Of a stretch of DNA of 64,000 nt, positions 56,489-64,000 are shown in pieces. This stretch comes from Panaeolus papilionaceus (taxonomy: Eukaryota; Basidiomycota; Agaricomycetes; Agaricales): NCBI GenBank assembly GCA_015501605.1, contig JADNRZ010000016.1, forward strand, positions 248,001 to 312,000, given 5' to 3'. The notes under the pieces are model-generated. The model did no database searches and was not told the DNA's origin. It saw nothing but the letters and a program-made list of their open reading frames with translations. The position numbers were made by a program, and so were the translations under genes. The first letter of the stretch is position 1. Each line of letters opens with the position of its first letter.

Positions 56489-59400
56489 TAAGGACTAGCA
56501 TGGATCGTGAGAATCCAACATCCATCCGGATTGGGTGAATTCCGGGAAAAAAAAACTGGAAATGGAAAATTCCCGGGTCAATTCCACGGATCAATGGGTA
56601 TTTTGCCTTACATTTTCCGTTTCGGCTGATGGCTAATGTGTTAAAATCACTGCGCGCATGCGCTTCGCACTCCCATCGTTCTGTTTGTGTTTTGCCGCTT
56701 GAATTCAGTTTATATACAGCCTATTATATATGTACACAATGTAGAAAGTGTTCAATACATATGTTAGGATATAAATATGAATGGTTGTGTTGAAAACCTC
56801 CACTAAAATGATAGTAAAATCCTGAAATCCCGAGGTATTTGCTTGGTTTATGCACCCTGTACTCTATATAAGGCCCCGAAAGACTGAGAAAGAGACATTG
56901 CAAGAGCTCTCTACCCATTTACTTGTGCGCTACACTGTCAATAATGCGACAACGAACCTCTCGCCCTCAGCATGCCCAGCATGCAGCATTTGCGCCCCCA
57001 AACCAGGCCAACCAAGCATCATCATCTGGTGATGTCAACATTAATGTGCCCGTAGTCGCACCTCAACGTCGTCGACAAGCCAACAACTCAGCATTACCAT
57101 CTAGGGAGGGCTCGTTACAAAGCTCTCCAGCGACAGAGGTGTTCTCGGCACTTGCTCAGGTCAACTCTCGTGACCATGTGTACAGCGATGAATCAGACCC
57201 TGAGTTACTCGCCGATGGCCCTGCACCAGCGCTTGTGTCTCCCATTAAACGTCGAATGCGAGAGGATGCCCCTGCTATTCATAGGAAGCCAGATTTAGAG
57301 GTCTGGTCGCTGCCTGATGAGGTTATTATTGGTTCGTAAATACCCAATGATTTGCCTGATGTCACACTACTCGTTTCCTTATCTTATTATTTAATAACTC
57401 ATACTGACACTTTCTTTAGATGCAGTGTTGCAACGATGGCACTCACCTTGGTATGACCACTACGAAGTGACGCTCCAACGCAACTATGGGCCCGATAAAA
57501 GCCCTCGGGAACTTGTGTTCATCTTTACCTGCACATCGAGACCCCGTAATCACAAAGCACTCACACGTGCACGTTCGAAGACCGGAGAGGGCACCAGCAA
57601 CATCAAGAAGACTGCAATTGCCTGCCTTAGAGATCAGGGTATCAACAATTTGCAGGCCACCAAAAAACAACCGATCGTTGTACCGTATTCGTCCAGCAAC
57701 CACCGTGCAGTTCTTGCTCTCCGCACTGCCCAATCAAACAGGCCGTTCAACATGGTCACTGATGAGTATTACCTTATGGAGGTCTCACTTCTTCGACCTA
57801 ATACCATTGTCCCTGGCCCAAGCACAATCAGTCGCGACATCAAGCTTATCTATTTAGAGCTGTCAAAACATGTCAAGCTATATTTCGAGGTATGAGATTT
57901 GTGTGGATGACATATTTAAGCTTTAATGTTGATCAATTGATTCCAGAAACATGGCGAAAATGTTCATCTCGTTCTTGATGGCTGGACTGCTCCCCTTGTT
58001 GCAGCATATCTTGGTTTGGTCATCATCTGGTGTGAGAATGGGAAAATCCATCGTGCTATTCTAGAGTTCATTCGGTGTGTGAGCTATTTGGATTTTATAA
58101 ATAATGGACAGACACTCATATATCACTTATTCAGCTTAACCAAGTGCCATGATGGCGCCTATCTTGCAGAGGTTGTTGGTGGTTGTATGAAAAGATACGG
58201 ACTTGAAAAGCTGGTATGACAAATCTCAAATTGAATTATAATATATTAATTATTTTACAGCTGTTCTCAGTCTGTATGGATAACGCAAGCAATTGCGACA
58301 AACTTGCTGAGCTGCTACCTGAGCATCTTCCATCCTTTCCTGGTGAGAAAGGGCAGTTGAGGTGTCTCGCACACATATTTAATTTGGTTGCGAAGGTATG
58401 GTACTCTTTTGCGGCTATTAGGACAATACAACTCATAAATAAATTTTAGGCATTTATCTCCTTCTTCTTTAAGGTACCAAAAAAACGACAGCGTGTTGGT
58501 ATTTCTGGTAGCCGCAACAGAAATACAAGGCACAAACGCACAGCCCATATGGGGAACATCGACTTGGAAACCATTGCCGATCTCGACGAAGACGATGAGG
58601 TTGTTTTTGATCTTGATGGTGGTAATGACTCAGATGACACAGAAGAGACTGACCGTGCTATACTTGAGGAAGCTACTGCAATTGCCGAGGCACATGAGGA
58701 TGATGACGAGGGTCAGTCAGTGTATAATGAGCGTGTCACTCGTTCTATCCGGGACCGAGCAATTGCAGTGATGCAGGAAAGAGGGGTTCTCATTCATCCA
58801 GCTGATGAGATAACTGCACAGCAAATATTCCCCCGAGTGAGTCATTTATTCATTTATTCATTTATCCCATTTATCAATCACTGGGATAGGTCTCAGGGCT
58901 TGCGCGCCGTGTACATGATACACATGCGCTTGGGGTTAAGTTCCAGAAACTTGTTGATGCCTCTGATCTCAAGGGCACCCAACAAAAACTCACACGCCGA
59001 GTTCCCACTCGATGGAATTCCGATCTTGATTGTCTGCTGGCTCACTTTTTTTTTCGAGATATTATTGAATCATTTACAACTGCTGCGAATGGACTTCAGG
59101 CCTACCGGCTGTCTGATGAACAGTGGTCAATTGCTGAAGATGTACGAGAGGTTCTCCTGGTATGTATTTTTCACTGTTGATCATTATCAAATTCTCATCA
59201 TCATATTTGAAACCTACCAGTTGTTAAAGCGTGTTACCCATATATTCTCGACAGCTGAGGTGCCGCTCATTGTGGATGCTATTGCGGTGCTGGCTGAGCT
59301 GGAAGAGGGTCTGATTGCCGCCCGTGATGACACATCCAATCCTGTGCCTAATGTTGTTCGGGTCGCATGCCAGGCAGCAATTATGGTTGTTGACAAGTAT

Positions 59401-60672
59401 TCAGTTTTCATTGGAGGTTGCGACATTTATCTCATCGCAATAGGTGTGTCATCACTCTCATTATCCTACTCATGATTGTTTAGCTTTGTGAACTAATTTA
59501 TTAATTTACTAGTCATGTGTCCGGACCGTAAGCTTAAGTGGTTCAAGGATCACGGCTGGACCGTTGCACAGATTAGGGACATTAAGAAATTGGTCATCGA
59601 CACATGGAAGGCAAAGTATAAACCTTCCCAGGTCAGTTCTGGTGTGGATTCAGATACTCCTGCAGCAGCAGCAGCAGATCGGCGGAGGCTTTTTGAGGTA
59701 TGTATAAATAAATTTGATCAAATCTATTTTATTGTTATATTCTTCATCTGTTACATCGTTTCATTGTTCAGATGCTCATGTTTGAATTGTAGAGATCTCG
59801 CTATGCTGCGAAAACAGTTGAAGATGAAGCCACAGACTCTGTCGACACCTATCTCAAGGATCCACTTGTCCCTTCACAAGCTATCAAGGAAGCAGGTGGG
59901 TATATTGCCTATTGGCACAATGCCTCAGGTACACGTCCCCATCTGGCGCGCATGGCAACTGATTATTGCTCAGCTCCAGGTGAGAAGTTTAGATTTTAAT
60001 TTGACCCTGTGACATTATGCTGAATGGATCATTTGTTTATCTAGCAACATCAGTGGATGCTGAGCGTGCATTCTCAACTGGCCGACGTCAGGTCAACTTC
60101 ATGCAGACAAACATGAGTTCACAGACGTTCAAGGCAAAGATGGCTGTGGGATCATGGGTTAACACCCCGTTATATCCTGGCTTCGACTATGTCTCCCACA
60201 TTATTGGCAATGAGGTACGAAAGGAAGCTCAGATGGACACTGCCGAGAACCCATTTTATGTCCAAAGTCAATTTCCAAACCTCGAGATGGGAGTTGACAT
60301 GTCTCTGAATAACTTAAATACATTCGCTCTGTGATTTTACCCTGTAAATACAATTATATATGTTCATTTGTGTTCGTACTTCATATTATTTTGATATTCT
60401 CTCTTGTCGTTCTCCAACTTTCTCACGTTTTTGACACATTTTCATGTTGATATGATTACTTGGGAATAACCGGACATCTTGCCTTCTGAACAACGAATAC
60501 AGACTCTCTGAGAGTACCTTTACACATTTCACTGCTAATATCCAAGTTTTGGGGTGGTGGATTAAAACGGATAAATCCAATCTGTTTGCGATCCATCCGT
60601 TCTCTATCCAAATCCGTGACGAATCGCGGATTGGATTTGGAAGCGTCACGGTCACATCCATGCTAGTCCTTA
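56489..60672 (+). mobile_element. hAT DNA transposon, 4,184 bp, apparently complete
   Basis: Ends carry perfect 17-bp inverted repeats (TAAGGACTAGCATGGAT) and are flanked by a perfect 8-bp duplication CTTTATTG, the hAT signature. The subterminal regions contain several GGAT/ATCC-type repeats (CATCCATCCGGATTGGG at the left; GATCCATCCG, GGATTGGATTTGG at the right), typical of hAT transposase sites. It encloses one multi-exon transposase gene. Confidence 0.93.
56944..60334 (+). CDS. hAT-family transposase
   Basis: Multi-exon gene starting at ATG 56944 (MRQRTSRPQHAQ). It has a Gln/Ser-rich N-terminus, a divergent zinc-binding/BED-like region, then the RNase H-like core (VHLVLDGWTAPLVAAYLGLV, SVCMDNASNCDKLAELLPE, LRCLAHIFNLVAK). 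An acidic insert follows (FDLDGGNDSDDTEETD). Next is RRVPTRWNSDLDCLLAHFFF, and the C-terminal dimerisation domain TSVDAERAFSTGRRQVNFMQ ends ...LNTFAL-stop. About ten short introns (donors such as GTTCGTAA at 57332). I found no internal stop in the spliced reading, so it may be functional. The core region DGWTAP and the RW motif match the hAT family. Confidence 0.88.
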
Positions 60673-60680
60673 CTTTATTG
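60673..60680 (+). repeat. Right 8-bp target duplication of hAT element
   Basis: CTTTATTG directly after GCTAGTCCTTA, identical to 56481-56488. Confidence 0.92.
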
Positions 60681-61260
60681 ATGTTGCTAGGGGCCCGGAG
60701 GAACCTGATGCTCGCAGGTAAGGTATGGGCAGCGTATCCCGTTCTGCCAGCTTGTCTGAAAAAATTTCCTGATTTCCAGCATGACAGGGTTTTAATTGTG
60801 AAGGCTGGGATTGACCTCACCGACTGAATTCTACAGGTTCAAGAGACGTGGCCTTCAAGGTCATCCCTGCAAAAAAAAAAAAAGGGGGGGTTTAAATAAT
60901 TAGCCAAACGAGGGTTGTGATCATCCGCTTGGCACTAGAGCCGTAATAGTAGTCATCGTTTCCCAAGCTATGAGCATGGATAAAATGGTAGCCGACCTTG
61001 ACGCGGCACTTGTCCTCCTTCCTCTAACTACTACCTTCTTGAAACTCATTTCCTATCCCCACATTCAACTGTCGGAGGCGGAAATTTCAAGAAAAATTAC
61101 CAGGGAATCATCAACAACGTCCGCAAACATCAACTGAACGTTTATTTATCACCATTTATAGCATTTGACGCTCTACAACACTCTCGTTTCAATCACCTTT
61201 ATAATCACCTATATCTCCCTAACGACCTCCAGTTGCACACCCCACCACTAGAACTTAACT
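60681..61260. other. Spacer and promoter region of the methyltransferase gene
   Basis: Contains a poly-A/poly-G run (about 60870-60890). The last 100 bp before the ATG are C/A-rich with no clear TATA. No gene. Confidence 0.5.
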
Positions 61261-62786
61261 ATGGCAGGAGTTTGGCAGCGACACCCGCGATACACCATTA
61301 TGGTGACAGTCGCTTTGCTCATTACGTTGTACCTTTTGGTGCCGTACACACCACAGTCAGGGCGATATTTTATGATGCAGGATAGCTCGCTACAGAGCAG
61401 AGTCCAGAGGTCTCATGCAATTTATGATACGCTCTTAAAAGACCGCAAGCAGCTCATCAAGAAATTTGGTCCTGAGCCAAAGGACATTCAGTTGTACGTG
61501 TCACCTAGTTTTTTCCATTCATAGGTGCCTGACGTTGTACGTTGACACTTAGGTTCCCTGAAGACAAGGCTCCATGGCCACCTTACACTGTCTGTGAGTC
61601 GTGTTGAAAGCTATTTACTAGACCAGAACCATTTCTGACATGGGTTGTTTACGCGTCATAGGGGACTTCTTCCCAGCAGCATTCAACTGCCCCCACGAGA
61701 TTCAACGACTCGGCGCGCTTGGTGATGGAGGTAAATGGGTCTGCGGCCTCTCTCGCGTCGCCGAGAAGAATGATTGTATTGTCTACTCCTTTGGTATGTT
61801 TCTTGACACATTCCTTCTTTTTTCTTCCATAGCTTTCCCCACTTGATATTGTTTTCTCTATTCCGTTCACTCGACCGAACACACGTTTGTTCCCCACATG
61901 CTCTTTTCCTATTCCACATGATTGCGTTACATTCATCATTTCAACTGTGCCTGGTTGACCACAAAACCCGTTTAATCACCCAGTTCAGACCTTCTGAATT
62001 TGATCCCCGACGGCTCGCTAATATGTCCATATTTTTTTATCCCTTTTTACCCTCATAGGTATCAACAAAGAGTCTTCCTTCGAGTACGAAATCCTCCAAG
62101 GTACCTCTCACTGTCAAATCTGGGGCTACGACTTCAGTGTCGACTCTTTCGGGCCCGAGATCCCAACACGACTCTCCCACCGTACCCATTTCTCTGCTTA
62201 TGGTCTTTCTGGCGCCGACAAGCACAGTCCTGGCGACAACCCCCCTATGTGGACTCTGGAAAGCTTAATGGCAAGGAACGGTACGCGTCTCTCTCTTATC
62301 TATTTTTGAACTGTAAGCTAACCGAAATTAAATTGGGAATTGACACGCTGTGTAGGTCATGAACACATTGACATTCTGAAGATCGACATCGAAGGCTGGG
62401 AATTCGAGACGCTCACGACCCTTATCAGGCCTTACATCGCCTCTGGCAAGCCCCTCCCCTTCGGCCAACTCCAGCTTGAAATCCACTTGTGGAACAAGAG
62501 CTTTGAAGAGTTCCTCAAGTGGTGGGAAATGTTGGAAGAGGCTGGTCTCAGGCCTTTCTGGACTGAGGTGTGTTTTCTTTCCTGTTAGCGCTGTTTTTAT
62601 GTGTACGGATGCTGAGATAAACCTTGTCCGCAGCCCAATCTCGTTTACCTCATCTACAACAACAAGGCCCACACCCCTGACCTCGCCGAGTACTCTTTCC
62701 TCAACGTCAAGGGCAACAACGTCTTTATCCAAGACGCTCCCCCTGCTCATGGCGAAAGAAGCGGACACCCTCACGCGCCTAACTAG
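61261..62786 (+). CDS. Membrane-anchored methyltransferase, METTL24 / Methyltransf_22 type
   Basis: 330 aa from exons 61261-61493, 61553-61593, 61662-61793, 62059-62281, 62356-62566 and 62634-62786, all phases consistent. A single N-terminal membrane helix (YTIMVTVALLITLYLLVPY) follows a short basic tail, suggesting a type II protein. The catalytic part starts APWPPYTVWDFFPAAFNCPH and has RLGALGDGGKWVCGL (SAM-binding start), VYSFGINKESSFEYEIL (motif I equivalent), CQIWGYDFSVDSFGPEI, HIDILKIDIEGWEFETL (conserved DIEG) and LQLEIHLWN. This matches the METTL24-like family; substrate unknown. Confidence 0.87.
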
Positions 62787-64000
62787 TCTGACAACCATGT
62801 GCAAATCCTAACTTACTCCATCCCCGTCATAATTCCCCACTTCTCACCATCCCCCCAATCACACACACACACGGTGTGCTAAAAGGACCCCCCCCTTTTC
62901 CTTTCCTGGTCCGCGCTTTTTGGATTTTGGAATTTCTTTGGATTTTGTCATGGGACATTGCTCTTTTTCGAATTAGTCGTTTATTTAGGTTGGTGAGGTG
63001 GCGTAGTGTGGAGCTGGAGCGAGGTTGCGATGCTATGCTGGTTTCTAGTCGGAAGGGTGGCATGGATAAATACGCTGTTCGCGGCTCTGGTCACTTGGAA
63101 TGTTGGTTAAGCCGAAGAGGTGGTGGCGTATCATACTTGCTTTATGCTATATTCAACTACAGTTTCATACCCTTCTTCACGATACAACCCCCTTTCTTTG
63201 TGCCACCACTTCGCTTTACATGCTGCTAGTATTACCATACCATCCTACCAGTATTAGCCTCTGTTCTCCACCCTTTCCGCATTTTTCGCGACCATCAGAT
63301 GTTTTTTCACCTCCCTTGGTTGATTCCGCTTAGTACTCATCACCTTCCCTTTCCCTTTCTTTCCTTGCAGCATTGCGCTGCAAGGACTCATTAAGTAGGC
63401 GCATAACTATGCGCTTACCTTTATCTTATCCCTCACTTTTATTCCTCGTCACTGAAGTAAACTAAATTCTCTTTTTGGTTTTTATTTTTCACATATTATT
63501 GGGCATTGTGTGGGTTTGGACACTTCTTTTGACGTGTGATATCAAGATGGGATGACATCGTGAGAGAAGAATTGTATTGTATTGAAATTTCAAATGTACG
63601 AACGGGAGTCGTGGTGGTCGCACGGGGCTTTTCATACACAGCCTCTCCTGATTAGGACTAAACCCTGGGCACACCGAGACAATCAATAATTTTCAGAAAC
63701 GCAGTCAGCGTCTGACATTTGGTGGGATGAAGAGTGAGTGAGTCATAATGAGTCCTTGAGCTGTCTCAGTCTTTAAGCGCTTTAGCTTTAAACTCGATGA
63801 TTATGAATAATTCTATGTTGCCTTCTCCCATCATCCTACTAGTCGTTCTCTTCAGACTCTTCACTCATTCACCATGCATCTCGAACACAGATAGCTTCGC
63901 ATCTCTCGTGGAAAAAGGGTTAAAATAGTTGTACTGAGATCGTAATGGCCTTTAACAGCAATTACACCCTCTTTTTACGGCTGGTTGACTGTAGACGTGG
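62787..64000. other. Gene-free end of the window
   Basis: Holds the 3' region of the methyltransferase gene, a CACACACACAC run near 62862, C/T-rich stretches and a short AAGCGCTT-containing AT-rich zone near 63775. The short frames (62876-63229, 63100-63333 plus; 63489-63686 minus) lack signatures. Confidence 0.5.

Noticed and set aside
1..64000. tRNA, rRNA, CRISPR arrays, bacterial operons
   Set aside because: No cloverleaf, rRNA-like or spaced-repeat pattern was seen, and the DNA is eukaryotic.

Overview
The window reads as nuclear DNA of a filamentous basidiomycete, most likely an agaricomycete. Genes on both strands are cut by many 45-70 bp GT-AG introns, and several families are typical of mushroom genomes (DUF6534 membrane protein, four Old Yellow Enzyme paralogues, BTB proteins, an AIG1-like GTPase, hAT transposase). 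No rRNA, tRNA or CRISPR was seen. All gene models below were spliced by eye from the DNA.

Layout. 0-20.4 kb is mostly ordinary and gene-dense: the 3' end of an unidentified gene, an OPT-family oligopeptide transporter (1.7-5.1 kb), a tandem array of four Old Yellow Enzyme (OYE) genes with matching intron positions (5.6-12.5 kb), a DUF6534 membrane protein (minus), a 0.5 kb foldback element, a small secreted protein (minus) and an OXR1-like TLDc protein (minus, 17.7-20.4 kb).

20.4-52 kb is a repeat-rich compartment. It holds at least five copies of a small secreted cysteine-rich peptide (SSCP) locus, including decayed ones, and five copies of a repeat that matches the SSCP upstream region. 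It also holds one full and two decayed copies of an unknown 594-aa protein, a TFIIIC (Tfc4-like) pseudogene with in-frame stops, and a 1.1 kb element made of GTCGATCGAC-type palindromes. One SSCP gene is split by an 11,242 bp DNA element (23612-34853) with 96 bp perfect terminal inverted repeats, arrays of subterminal repeats and a CACGTG target duplication. This element is the most unusual thing in the window. It carries an integrase-type DD34E transposase, an Spt5-like NGN/KOW protein, two BTB-like proteins and an unrecognised nuclear-type protein. A decayed SSCP paralogue at 51.6 kb shows the same site without the insertion.

52-64 kb holds a divergent pair of related helical proteins (the minus-strand one ends in a CaaX box), a 4.18 kb hAT element with perfect 8 bp target duplication and 17 bp inverted repeats, and a membrane-anchored methyltransferase of the METTL24/Methyltransf_22 type. 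The last 1.2 kb shows no gene.

Functional links. The OYE array suggests NADPH-dependent enone metabolism with a possible reductase/isomerase split, because one paralogue has Phe in place of the proton-donor Tyr. The SSCP loci look like a secreted-peptide family expanding together with its promoters in a transposon-rich zone. The 11 kb element looks like a self-contained mobile unit that carries transcription-elongation-like and BTB adaptor-like cargo.
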